The position numbers were made by a program, and so were the translations under genes. A DNA stretch of 64,000 nt. Origin: Nocardioides turkmenicus. Its GTDB lineage: Bacteria > Actinomycetota > Actinomycetes > Propionibacteriales > Nocardioidaceae. The notes beneath the pieces are model-generated. The model was given only the letters and a program-made list of their open reading frames with translations. It was not told where the DNA came from and ran no database searches. The DNA lies in the NCBI RefSeq assembly GCF_011045035.1, contig NZ_JAALAA010000017.1:56085-120084 (forward strand), in the 5' to 3' direction. This document shows, in pieces, positions 24,098 to 32,312 of this stretch (its first letter is position 1; every line of letters starts with the position of its first letter).

Positions 24098-25368
24098 GGG
24101 TAGAGGCCTCTCACTTCGTGGGCTCGGTAGACGCGCTCGACGGCCATGCAGGTGGCCGCCAGGCGCAGGGACAGCTGGTTGTCGGTGGCGTAGGCGAGAA
24201 CGTCGTTCCAGGCACGGATCATCCGCTCGACGAGTCGCTCGTCGACCTCGGCCTCGCTCCACCAGTAGGACTGGTTGGCCTGGACCCACTCGAAGTAGGA
24301 CACGACCACGCCGCCCGCGTTGGCGAGGATGTCGGGGACGACGAGCACGCCGTTCGCGGCCAGCACCTCGTCGGCAGCGGTGGTCACCGGGCCGTTGGCG
24401 CCCTCGGCGACGACCCGGGCACGCACCCGGGCGGCGTTGCCGGCGTGGATGACGCCCTCGACCGCGGCCGGGACGATCAGGTCGACGTCGGCGGTGAGCA
24501 CCTCGTCGCTCTCGACCGGGGTGCCGCCGGGGAAGCCCACGACGCTGCCGGTCGCGTCGACGTGCGCCTCGAGGGCCTCGACGTCGAGCCCGTCGGGGTG
24601 GTGCACGGCACCGTTGACGTCGCTGACCGCGAGCACCCGGACGCCCTCGCGGGCCAGGAAGCGCGCGGCCCCACGGCCGACCTTGCCGAAGCCCTGAACG
24701 GCGGCGGTGGCGCCCTCGGGGTCGATCCCGACGTGACGCAGCGCCTCGACGGCGACCGCCACCACGCCGCGCGAGGTGGAGCCGGCCCGGCCCTGCGACC
24801 CGCCGACCGAGATCGGCTTGCCGGTCACCACACCGAGGACGGTGTGGCCGCGACCGACCGAGTAGGTGTCCATCATCCAGGCCATGGTCTGCTCGTCCGT
24901 GCCGACGTCGGGGGCCGGGATGTCCTGGTTGGGCCCGATCAGGGGCGCGATCTCGGAGGTGTAGCGCCGGGTGATCCGCTCGAGCTCGGCCGTGCTGTAG
25001 CCGCGCGGGTCGACGCGTACGCCGCCCTTCGCCCCGCCGTAGGGGACGTCGAGCAGCGCGCACTTCCAGGTCATCCACATCGCCAGCGCGCGGACCTCGT
25101 CCAGGTCGACGCGGGCGTCGAAGCGTACGCCGCCCTTGCCGGGGCCGCGCGAGTAGTTGTGCTGCACGCGGTAGCCGCGCAGCACCTCCACCGAGCCGTC
25201 GTCGCGGCGCAGCGGGATGCTGACGCTCACCTCCCGGCGGGGCTCGGCCAGCATCGCGTGTACGTCGGGCGAGAGGCCCAGCACGCCGACGGCCTGGGCG
25301 AGCTGCGCGCGGGCGTCGTCGAGGACGCTGGTCTCGGTCGACACCGGCCGCTCGAGCGTGGCGGTCAC
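24094..25368 (-). CDS. Glutamate dehydrogenase (Glu/Leu/Phe/Val dehydrogenase family)
   Basis: A 424-residue enzyme interconverting glutamate with 2-oxoglutarate and ammonia. The N-terminal domain has RGPGKGGVRFDA and PYGGAKGGVRVDP with the substrate and catalytic lysines, then GPNQDIPAPDVGT with the catalytic Asp; the C-terminal Rossmann domain has GFGKVG. This is the NAD-type hexameric GDH pattern; leucine dehydrogenases are shorter. Placement between gabT and gabD with GTGA overlaps on both sides is telling: GabT consumes 2-oxoglutarate and makes glutamate, and this enzyme would regenerate 2-oxoglutarate and release ammonium, closing the GABA cycle. Confidence 0.9.
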   Translation of the reverse strand: MTATLERPVSTETSVLDDARAQLAQAVGVLGLSPDVHAMLAEPRREVSVSIPLRRDDGSVEVLRGYRVQHNYSRGPGKGGVRFDARVDLDEVRALAMWMTWKCALLDVPYGGAKGGVRVDPRGYSTAELERITRRYTSEIAPLIGPNQDIPAPDVGTDEQTMAWMMDTYSVGRGHTVLGVVTGKPISVGGSQGRAGSTSRGVVAVAVEALRHVGIDPEGATAAVQGFGKVGRGAARFLAREGVRVLAVSDVNGAVHHPDGLDVEALEAHVDATGSVVGFPGGTPVESDEVLTADVDLIVPAAVEGVIHAGNAARVRARVVAEGANGPVTTAADEVLAANGVLVVPDILANAGGVVVSYFEWVQANQSYWWSEAEVDERLVERMIRAWNDVLAYATDNQLSLRLAATCMAVERVYRAHEVRGLYP

Positions 25369-26702
25369 GACGCCTGCTCCAGACCCGCCGCGAGGACGTC
25401 CAGGGCGTCGTCGAGCAGCTCGTCCGAGATGCTCAGCGGCGGCAGGAAGCGGATGACGTTGCCCCAGGTGCCGCAGGTCAGGGTGAGGACACCCTGGCTG
25501 TGGGCGTAGGCGGCAACGGCCTTGGCGACCGCACCGTCGGGGTTGCCGGTGGCCGGGTCGACGAACTCGGCGGCGATCATCGCACCCCGGCCGCGTACGT
25601 CGCCGATGCGCGGGTCGCTCTTCTGCAGCTCACGGAGCCTTCCCAGCAGCCGCGTCTCGATCTCGCGGGCCCGGGTGAGCAGGTCCTCGGTCTCGATGGT
25701 CTCGATCACGGCCAGCGCGGCGGCGCAGGCGAGCGGGTTGCCGCCGTAGGTGCCGCCGAGGCCGCCGGGGTGGACGGCGTCCATGACGTCGGCGCGGCCG
25801 GTGACCGCGGAGAGCGGCAGGCCGCCGGCGATGCCCTTGGCGCTGACCACGAGGTCGGGGACGACGCCGTCGTGCTCGACGGCGAACCAGGTGCCGGTGC
25901 GGCCGAAGCCGGACTGCACCTCGTCGGCCACGAAGATCACGTCGTTGGCGCGGCACCACTCCGCCAGCGCGGCGAGGAAGCCGGGGGCCGGGACGATGAA
26001 GCCGCCCTCACCCTGGATCGGCTCGATCACGATGGCGGCGAGGTTCTCGGCGCCGACCTGGGTCTCGATCTGGGAGGTCGCCCGGGCCGCCGCCAGCTTG
26101 CCGTCGATCTCGTCGGCGTCGCGGAACGGGTAGGACATCGGGGCCCGGTAGACCTCGCCGGCGAACGGCCCGAAGCCGTGCTTGTAGGGCATGTTCTTCG
26201 CCGTCATGGCCATGGTGAGGTTGGTGCGGCCGTGGTAGGCGTGGTCGAAGACGACCACCGCGTCCTTGCCGGTGAACGAGCGGGCGATCTTGACCGCGTT
26301 CTCGACGGCCTCGGAGCCGGAGTTGAACAGCGCGGTGCGCTTCTCGTGGTCGCCGGGGGTGAGCCGGGCGAGCTGCTCGGCGACGGCCACGTAGCCCTCG
26401 TAGGGGGTGACCATGAAGCAGGTGTGGGTGAAGGCGGCGACCTGCTCGGAGACCGCGTCGACCACCTTGGCGGCGCTGGAGCCGACGGTGGTCACCGCGA
26501 TCCCGGAGCCGAGGTCGATGAAGCGGTTGCCGTCGATGTCCTCGACGATCCCGCCGGCCGCGCGGGCGGCGAAGACGGGCAGGGTGGTGGCCACGCCCTG
26601 GCTCACGGCCGCGACCTTGCGGCGCATGAGCTCCTGGGAGCGCGGGCCGGGAAGCGGCGTACGCAGGAGGCGGGACTGTTCGAGGGTCGTGAGCTCGGTC
26701 AT
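25365..26702 (-). CDS. gabT: 4-aminobutyrate aminotransferase
   Basis: A 445-residue class-III PLP aminotransferase transferring the amino group of GABA to 2-oxoglutarate, giving succinic semialdehyde. The PLP lysine is Lys289 in VSAKGIAGGLP. Other family marks are NSGSEAVENAVKIAR, the Tyr/His in FDHAYHGRTNLTM, the EPIQGEGGF loop and DEVQSGFGRTG. Start ATG 26702 is chosen because the longer frame runs through the promoter shared with the divergent LysR gene. It heads the operon gabT-gdh-gabD. 5-Aminovalerate or diamines are possible extra substrates. Confidence 0.94.
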   Translation of the reverse strand: MTELTTLEQSRLLRTPLPGPRSQELMRRKVAAVSQGVATTLPVFAARAAGGIVEDIDGNRFIDLGSGIAVTTVGSSAAKVVDAVSEQVAAFTHTCFMVTPYEGYVAVAEQLARLTPGDHEKRTALFNSGSEAVENAVKIARSFTGKDAVVVFDHAYHGRTNLTMAMTAKNMPYKHGFGPFAGEVYRAPMSYPFRDADEIDGKLAAARATSQIETQVGAENLAAIVIEPIQGEGGFIVPAPGFLAALAEWCRANDVIFVADEVQSGFGRTGTWFAVEHDGVVPDLVVSAKGIAGGLPLSAVTGRADVMDAVHPGGLGGTYGGNPLACAAALAVIETIETEDLLTRAREIETRLLGRLRELQKSDPRIGDVRGRGAMIAAEFVDPATGNPDGAVAKAVAAYAHSQGVLTLTCGTWGNVIRFLPPLSISDELLDDALDVLAAGLEQAS

Positions 26703-26722
26703 GGGATCAGCATGGGGCTCAG

Positions 26723-26734
26723 CGACACATGTCG
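26723..26734. promoter_or_regulatory. Palindrome in the gabT-lysR divergent promoter
   Basis: CGACA-CA-TGTCG is a perfect 5-bp-armed palindrome between the two divergent starts (26702 and 26768). It is the only clear symmetry there and is the best candidate for the LysR site. An AT-rich stretch (TTTTGACTACTACAAT) lies next to it on the LysR side. Confidence 0.4.
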
Positions 26735-26767
26735 TCCAAGACCTTTTGACTACTACAATCATGTCTC

Positions 26768-27664
26768 GTGAGCATGGATCTGCGCCTGCTGCGCTACTTC
26801 GTCGCGACCGCCGACGCGGGCTCCGCGACCCGCGCCGCGGAGGTGCTGCACGTGACCCAGCCGGTGCTGTCGCGGCAGCTGCGCCAGCTCGAGGCCAACC
26901 TGGGTGTGCCGCTGTTCGCCCGGGAGGGTCGACGGCTGCGGCTGACCCGGACGGCCGAGGAGCTCCTCCCCCGCGCCCGCGACCTGCTCGCGCACGCGGA
27001 CGACCTCGAGCGTGCCGTCGGCGTGCTCGCCTCCGGCCGGCTTGACGAGCTGCATCTGGCGGTGCCGGCCACGACGCTCACCGACGTGCTCGCGCCGTTC
27101 CTGGCGACGCTGCAGCCGGACGACCCGGTCGCGAAGGTACGCGAGCTCGACCCGCGCGGCGCGGTCGCCGCGGTCCGCGCCGGCGCCGACCTGGCGATCG
27201 TCACCCGGCCGCCGGGCCGGTCCCTGGCCTCGCGCGCCCTCGCGGTGCTGCCCGTCTGGGCCTATGTCCGGGCCGACGACCCGTGGGCGGGACGGGGGTC
27301 GGTGGACGTACGCGACCTGGTGACGCGGCCGCTCGTGCTGCTCACCGAGGACCTGCGGCCGCGTCCGCTCCTGGACACAGCGGTCGAGGACGCCGCCGTG
27401 GGCTACGGCGACGTCCTCGAGGTGTCCAACGCCCAGGTCGCGCAGGCGCTCGCGGCCTCGGGCCGCGGGATCGCGGTCGTCTCGGACGACCCGCGCTTCG
27501 GCCTGGTGCCGCTGCACATCGAGGCACCGTCGGGGCTGGTGCGGATCAGGCTGTACGCGGCGTGGGACCCGCAGCACCACGCCGCCGAGGCGCTCGCCGC
27601 CCTGGCCGAGCGCCTCTCCGCCTTCTGCGTCGAGCGCTACGGCGCCGAGGTCGCCGCCCGCTGA
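26768..27664 (+). CDS. LysR-family regulator, probable gab operon activator
   Basis: A 298-residue LysR protein (296 if the ATG at 26774 is used instead of the GTG at 26768). The winged HTH occupies about 3-62 (AGSATRAAEVLHVTQPVLSR, RQLEANLGVPLFAREGRRLRLT), followed by the linker helix and two-lobed effector domain (AIVTRPPGRSLASRALAV, VSNAQVAQALAASGRG). It is divergent from gabT with a palindrome between, the classical layout for a LysR activator of the adjacent operon. The effector may be GABA or succinic semialdehyde, which is inference. Its 3' end overlaps the convergent adenylate kinase by 28 bases. Confidence 0.9.
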   Translation: MSMDLRLLRYFVATADAGSATRAAEVLHVTQPVLSRQLRQLEANLGVPLFAREGRRLRLTRTAEELLPRARDLLAHADDLERAVGVLASGRLDELHLAVPATTLTDVLAPFLATLQPDDPVAKVRELDPRGAVAAVRAGADLAIVTRPPGRSLASRALAVLPVWAYVRADDPWAGRGSVDVRDLVTRPLVLLTEDLRPRPLLDTAVEDAAVGYGDVLEVSNAQVAQALAASGRGIAVVSDDPRFGLVPLHIEAPSGLVRIRLYAAWDPQHHAAEALAALAERLSAFCVERYGAEVAAR

Positions 27665-28233
27665 GCGGGCACGGAGCCCAGCACGGTCAGGATCCGTTCG
27701 GTGACCTCCTCGACCGAGCCGAGGCCGTCCACCGTGGTGAGCAGACCACGCTCGGCGTAGCGGTCGGCGAGCGGGCCGGTCTCGGCGGCGTACACCTCGA
27801 GCCGGCGACGGATGACCGGCTCGGTGTCGTCAGCGCGACCCTGGTCCCGGGACCGGGCCAGCAGCCGGCTCACCAGCTCGTCGGTGTCCGCCTCGAGCAG
27901 GACCACCGCGTCGAGCCCGGCTCCGGCGAGCGCCAGGATCGCGTCGAGCTCGTCGACCTGCTGGGGCGTACGCGGGTAGCCGTCGAGGAGGAAGCCGCCC
28001 GCGCAGTCACCGGCGGCGAGCCGGTCGGCGACCATCGCGTTGGTGACCTCGTCCGGCACGTACTCGCCTGCGTCCATGTAGGCCTGTGCCGCCACCCCCA
28101 GCTCGGTCTGCTGGGCGACGTTGGCCCGGAAGATGTCGCCGGTCGAGATCGCCGGCACGGCGAAGCACTGGGCGATGACGGCGGCCTGGGTGCCCTTGCC
28201 GGCACCGGGCGGTCCCATGAGGAGGAGGCGCAT
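27637..28233 (-). CDS. Adenylate kinase, short-LID form, stand-alone
   Basis: A 198-residue nucleoside monophosphate kinase: P-loop GPPGAGKGT at 7-15, AMP-binding TGDIFRANV, GFLLDGYPRT, and an Arg-rich C-terminal part (VIRRRLEVYAAETGPL). The LID is short and has no zinc-type Cys pairs, as in the actinobacterial adenylate kinases. The housekeeping adk normally lies between secY and map in the ribosomal protein region; this copy is between a LysR regulator and a polyamine cluster, so it is likely a paralogue. No symbol is given. Substrate specificity could be AMP or another NMP. Confidence 0.83.
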   Translation of the reverse strand: MRLLLMGPPGAGKGTQAAVIAQCFAVPAISTGDIFRANVAQQTELGVAAQAYMDAGEYVPDEVTNAMVADRLAAGDCAGGFLLDGYPRTPQQVDELDAILALAGAGLDAVVLLEADTDELVSRLLARSRDQGRADDTEPVIRRRLEVYAAETGPLADRYAERGLLTTVDGLGSVEEVTERILTVLGSVPAQRAATSAP

Positions 28234-28259
28234 ACGAGTCGTGGACCTTTCTCGAGGTT

Positions 28260-28288
28260 GGCGCGCTCATCCCCACGATGAGCGCGCC
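28260..28288. terminator. Strong hairpin terminator after the amine oxidase gene
   Basis: GGCGCGCTCAT (28260-28270) and ATGAGCGCGCC (28278-28288) form a perfect 11-bp stem with a 7-base loop, located 31 bases after the amine oxidase stop on the minus strand and before the adenylate kinase start. Confidence 0.75.
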
Positions 28289-28319
28289 CGGTGTCACGCT
28301 AGTCCTCGCTCCGCTGCGA

Positions 28320-29678
28320 TCACGTTGCAACCGTGAGGATGCGCCGCGCGATCTCGTCGCCGACGCGTACGGCGCCGTCGACGTGCTGGAAGCCGTGGCC
28401 CGCCACGTCGCTGCTGCCGAACTCGATCGGTCCGAGCGGCTCGCGCAGCACCGCACCCCAGCGGGTCAGCCCGCCGAGGTCGAAGCTCGTCCCGTACGCA
28501 CCGCCGGTCAGCTCCTGGTGCTGCCAGTCGCTCTCGACGTAGGTGAGCGGCTCGAGCGCCGCCTCTCCGAAGTACGCCGCCAGCGACTCGAGCACCCGAC
28601 CCCGCCGCTCCTCGTCGGAGAGCCGGCCGACGGCGTCGGCGCGCTCGTCGGAGACGAAGCCGACCAGGGTGCCGCGCTGCTCGCCCTCGGGGGTGTTGTC
28701 GTAGACCTCGTGGACGAGCTGCCAGGGGGCGAAGCCGGTGCCGCTGAGGCCGTCGGCGCGCCAGAAGGGCGTGGCGTACTGCGCCTGGACCTTGATGACC
28801 AGGCCGAACGACTGGTGCTCACGGGCGATCCGGTGCTCGGCGGGGAGCTCGGGGCTGAACCGAATCCGCTTGACCAGGGTCGGCGGCACCGCGAGGACGA
28901 GCCGGCGAGCGGCGTGGATCTCGGTGCCGACGTGGACGACGGCGCCGTCCTCGTCCCACTCGATGTGGGTGACGTCCTGGCCGAGGCGTACCCGGTCACC
29001 GAGACGCGCGGCCAGGGTCAGCGGCACCCGCTGCAAGCCGCCGACGACGCGGCGGTCGAGGATCACGTCGGCGTCGACGAGGTTGCTGAACGACCCGGCA
29101 CTGGCGGCCATCTGCACCGCCTGGAGGGCGGAGAAGGCGTGGGCAGGTTTGGTCAGCATCGCCGGCCCGATGTAGAGGGCGACGTTGTCGACGGCGACCG
29201 GGTCGTCGCACTGCGCCTCCAGCCAGGCCCGGAACGAGACGCTGTCGAGGTGGTCGGCGTCCTCGAGCTCCCACGGCCGGGCCGGATCCATCGCCGCGGC
29301 CAGCTCGTCGAGCGTCTTGGTCAGCTGGGCGATCGCGGCCGAGGTGGACTCCCCGACCGGGAGCTCGTCGCCGAAGCGGTGCACGGCCCCGGTCTTGTCG
29401 ACGTAGAGGGACTCGCCCTCGCGGAAGCGCGGGTAGGTCGGCAGCCCGAGCTCGTCGAGGATCCCGATCAGGGCGTCCTGGTCCGGCGAGACCCACTGGC
29501 CACCGATCTCGAAGTCGGACTCGGCTCCGGGCGCACCGTGCGCCTCGGTGCGCAGCCGGCCGCCGACGCGGTCGCGCGCCTCCAGAACGAGCACGTCCTG
29601 GCCGGCCTGCGCGAGCCGCCAGGCCGCGGTCAGGCCGGTCACGCCGGCGCCGACCACGATCACGTCATGGGTGGTCAT
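28320..29678 (-). CDS. Flavin amine oxidase, putrescine-oxidase-like
   Basis: A 452-residue FAD monoamine-oxidase-fold protein. The N-terminal dinucleotide motif is VVGAGVTGLTAAW (Gly10, Gly12, Gly15), followed by LEARDRVGGRLRT, the substrate-domain segment EIGGQWVSPDQ and the C-terminal FAD motif VAGHGFQHVDGAVRVGDEIA. Length and motifs match actinobacterial putrescine oxidase, which makes 4-aminobutanal, ammonia and hydrogen peroxide; tyramine- or polyamine-specific relatives are alternatives. It follows a ureohydrolase by one base, so agmatine to putrescine to 4-aminobutanal is a reasonable local route. Confidence 0.85.
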   Translation of the reverse strand: MTTHDVIVVGAGVTGLTAAWRLAQAGQDVLVLEARDRVGGRLRTEAHGAPGAESDFEIGGQWVSPDQDALIGILDELGLPTYPRFREGESLYVDKTGAVHRFGDELPVGESTSAAIAQLTKTLDELAAAMDPARPWELEDADHLDSVSFRAWLEAQCDDPVAVDNVALYIGPAMLTKPAHAFSALQAVQMAASAGSFSNLVDADVILDRRVVGGLQRVPLTLAARLGDRVRLGQDVTHIEWDEDGAVVHVGTEIHAARRLVLAVPPTLVKRIRFSPELPAEHRIAREHQSFGLVIKVQAQYATPFWRADGLSGTGFAPWQLVHEVYDNTPEGEQRGTLVGFVSDERADAVGRLSDEERRGRVLESLAAYFGEAALEPLTYVESDWQHQELTGGAYGTSFDLGGLTRWGAVLREPLGPIEFGSSDVAGHGFQHVDGAVRVGDEIARRILTVAT

Positions 29679-29679
29679 G

Positions 29680-30732
29680 TCAGTTCTCCTGGTTGTCGGT
29701 GTGGGTGGGCCGCTGGTCCGGGCGCTGGGCGAGCAGCGGGAGGCTCGGGTCCCAGCGGGTCCCGTCGGCCTGGTCGCGCTTGCGGCGGGCGATGCCCGAG
29801 AGCGCCTCGAGGACGACTCGGTTGGCGAGGAACGAGGTGATGTCGGCGTGGTCGTAGGGCGGGGAGACCTCGACGACGTCGATGCCGACGACGGGCAGCT
29901 CGTAGGCGATCCGGCGGACCGCGTCGAGCAGCTGGCGGGCGGTCAGACCACCCGGCTCCGGGGTGCCGGTGCCGGGGGCGTGGCCGGGATCGCAGACGTC
30001 GATGTCGACCGAGAGGAAGACGCCGTCGCACTCGTCGGTGGCGATGGTGAAGGCCTCGGTGAGGCACTCCTCCAGGCCACGGTGCACGATCTCGGTCATC
30101 TCGTAGGACCGCATGCCCTGCTCGGCCATCCAGTCCAGCGTCTCGGGCTCGGGCCAGTAGCCACGCAGGCCCATCTGCAGGAATCGGTCGCCGCGCAGCG
30201 CGCCGGACTCGATGAGCCGGCGCATCGGCTGACCGTGGCCGATCAGCGAGCCGAACTCGATGTCCCCGGTGTCGGCGTGGGCGTCGAAGTGGATCATCGA
30301 GACCCGTCCCTGACCGATGTGCTGGGCGACGCCGGCGGCGTCAGGCCAGGCGATGGTGTGGTCGCCACCCAGCACCAGCGGGATGGCGCCGTTGCTCGTC
30401 ACGGCGTGGACGGCCTCCTGCAGGTCGCGCACCGATCGCTCGGCGTCGCCGGAGAACATCTCCACGTCCCCCGCGTCCAGCACGCGGATGTCCTGCAGTG
30501 CGTCGACCCGCATCGCCAGCGACGGCCGCGAGCCGTCGTGCGCCAGATAGCACGTCTGCCGGATGAACTGCGGGCCGAAGCGGGTGCCCGACCGGTGCGA
30601 CGTACCTCCGTCGAAGGGGGCGCCGAGGATGACGACGTCGGCACCCTCGTACGTCGCGGGGTCGGCCCAGTCACACCGGTCGACACCCAGGAAGGTGATG
30701 TCGGGGCCGAACTGGGTTCCGTAGCGAGCCAT
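29680..30732 (-). CDS. Second ureohydrolase (agmatinase-like)
   Basis: A 350-residue ureohydrolase with full metal-site motifs: His125 in GGDHT, Asp150/His152/Asp154 in HFDAHAD, Asp243/Asp245 in SVDIDVCDPGHAPGTGTPE. It is 35 residues longer than the copy at 8527 and clearly divergent from it, with the loop GLRGYWPEPETLDW in the substrate-side region. Being directly before a putrescine-oxidase-like gene and after an APC permease, it is more likely an agmatinase (urea plus putrescine) than its paralogue, but guanidinobutyrate is possible. The C-terminal ~30 residues are Pro/Gln/Asp-rich and probably disordered. Confidence 0.88.
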   Translation of the reverse strand: MARYGTQFGPDITFLGVDRCDWADPATYEGADVVILGAPFDGGTSHRSGTRFGPQFIRQTCYLAHDGSRPSLAMRVDALQDIRVLDAGDVEMFSGDAERSVRDLQEAVHAVTSNGAIPLVLGGDHTIAWPDAAGVAQHIGQGRVSMIHFDAHADTGDIEFGSLIGHGQPMRRLIESGALRGDRFLQMGLRGYWPEPETLDWMAEQGMRSYEMTEIVHRGLEECLTEAFTIATDECDGVFLSVDIDVCDPGHAPGTGTPEPGGLTARQLLDAVRRIAYELPVVGIDVVEVSPPYDHADITSFLANRVVLEALSGIARRKRDQADGTRWDPSLPLLAQRPDQRPTHTDNQEN

Positions 30733-30779
30733 GGCGTTCTTCTCTCTCGTTTGGATTCGTCGGGTTCAGATGGATGTGC

Positions 30780-32165
30780 TCAGTCCTCGGTCGGGTCGAC
30801 GACGAGGAACCGCTCGCCGGGTCGGCGGGCGAGGTAGACGTAGTAGTAGGCGAGGGCGGCGACCACGATCCCGGCCGTGATCAGGATGTCCGTGCGGGCG
30901 GAGCCGGCCAGCGCGTAGCCGATCGCGCCGATCACGACCAGCGGCGGCAGCGGCCACAGCGGCATCCGCCAGCCCTCGGCGGGCGCCTGACGACGGGCGC
31001 GGAGCGAGGCGATGGCGACGACGACGTACATCGTGGAGATGACCACCGAGGTCACGCCGAGCAGCGCCTCGATCTCGACGGCACCGGCGAGGATCGCGCC
31101 GGGGATGCCGATGACGAGGGTGGCCAGCCACGGGGTGGCGTAGCGGGGGTGGAGCTTGGTGAGCACGGCGTTGACCGGCGTGGGCCAGGAGCGGTCGCGC
31201 GCGGAGGCGTAGACGACGCGGGCGTTCTGCAGCACCATCACGATGACGGCGTTGAGGATCGCGATCGCGATGGCGACGTTCACGGCGACGGCGACGCGCT
31301 CGCCGCCCCAGGCCGCGACCCACATCGAGAAGTTGCCCGAGGCGAGGTCGTTGAGGTCGTCGACCGCCAGGACGGTGGTGATGGTGGGGACGAGGATGAC
31401 CAGGCCGCCCAGGCCGAGGGTCCAGAAGACGACGCGGGCGACGTTGCGACGCGGGTCGACGATCTCCTCGGAGAGGTAGACGGTGGTGCCGAAGCCGCTG
31501 ACCAGGAACGTGCTGACCGCCAGGCCGGAGATGAGGATCGCCAGGGTGAACGGCTCCAGGCCGTTCTCGCCGATGACGTGCGGGGTGACCAGCTCACCGG
31601 GGCCGCGCTGGACGTGCCCGAGCCCGAGCACGGTGACCACGATGGCGGCGACGATCTCGAGCGCGAGGAAGGTGCCGGTGACGACCGCGTTGGCCTTGAT
31701 GTTGAGGATCGCGGTGGCGGTCGAGAGGAGCATCACGATCGCGCCGGTCGCGGCACGCGGCAGCTCCACCAGGTCGGCCAGGTAGTCGGCGGTGCCGAGG
31801 GCGAAGATCGGCGGGATGAGCCACAGCAGCACGCCCGCCAGGGAGAACGTCAGCCAGCCCATGGACTTGCCGAGCGTCTGGGTGACCATCGCGTACTCAC
31901 CGCCGGAGCTGGCGGTGCGGGTGCCGAGCTCGGCGTAGCAGGCGGCGATCGCGACCGAGACCGCGAAGCCGGCCACGACGGCCAGCACGGCGCCGCTCCC
32001 CTGGGTCGCGAACAGCTCCGGGACGATGATGAACAGGCTCGAGGCGGGGGTGATGCACGAGAGCACCAGCAGAACCGCAGCACCGGGTCCGAGCACCCGC
32101 GCGAGCCGGCGCCGCTCGTGCGCCGGCGTCACCTCTTCCGGGCTCACCTGCATGGATTCGATCAT
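30780..32165 (-). CDS. APC-superfamily amino acid/polyamine permease
   Basis: A 461-residue, 12-helix permease. TM1 (PGAAVLLVLSCITPASSLFI) and the TM3 region (CYAELGTRTASSGGEYAMV) carry the unwound-helix and consensus amphipathic-region features of the APC family. It heads the operon permease-ureohydrolase-amine oxidase, so agmatine, putrescine or another amine is the likely cargo; this rests on context. Start ATG 32165 has AAGGAGAACC upstream; the longer frame runs into the operator region. Two TetR-type operators lie 34-72 bases upstream of the start. Confidence 0.87.
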   Translation of the reverse strand: MIESMQVSPEEVTPAHERRRLARVLGPGAAVLLVLSCITPASSLFIIVPELFATQGSGAVLAVVAGFAVSVAIAACYAELGTRTASSGGEYAMVTQTLGKSMGWLTFSLAGVLLWLIPPIFALGTADYLADLVELPRAATGAIVMLLSTATAILNIKANAVVTGTFLALEIVAAIVVTVLGLGHVQRGPGELVTPHVIGENGLEPFTLAILISGLAVSTFLVSGFGTTVYLSEEIVDPRRNVARVVFWTLGLGGLVILVPTITTVLAVDDLNDLASGNFSMWVAAWGGERVAVAVNVAIAIAILNAVIVMVLQNARVVYASARDRSWPTPVNAVLTKLHPRYATPWLATLVIGIPGAILAGAVEIEALLGVTSVVISTMYVVVAIASLRARRQAPAEGWRMPLWPLPPLVVIGAIGYALAGSARTDILITAGIVVAALAYYYVYLARRPGERFLVVDPTED

Positions 32166-32198
32166 CGCGGTTCTCCTTGTGGGATGAGGGTACAGCGA

Positions 32199-32219
32199 GT
32201 TTTGAACGCCGTACAAAAC
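32199..32219. promoter_or_regulatory. TetR operator copy 1
   Basis: GTTTTG (32199-32204) and CAAAAC (32214-32219) flank AACGCCGTA. With the adjoining second palindrome it forms a double operator between the divergent permease and TetR genes. Both share the core TTTGAACG and an inverted right arm. Confidence 0.55.
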
Positions 32220-32237
32220 TTTGAACGGTATTCAAAG
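32219..32237. promoter_or_regulatory. TetR operator copy 2
   Basis: CTTTGAA-CGGTA-TTCAAAG is a perfect 7-bp-armed palindrome that directly abuts copy 1 (sharing base 32219). Its AT-rich arms stand out in this GC-rich DNA. Confidence 0.6.
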
Positions 32238-32312
32238 TGACCGAGATCACCGCTAGAGTCAAGGGGTGGGACCGAAGATTTCACCCCGCGAGCACAAGGA
32301 GACACTGTCGAG

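Noticed and set aside
22628..25078. Very long in-frame extension upstream of gabD (816 codons)
   Set aside because: The extra N-terminal part is Arg/Gly-rich and antisense-shadow-like and overlaps the well-defined glutamate dehydrogenase gene; the GTG at 24097 gives the normal GabD N-terminus.
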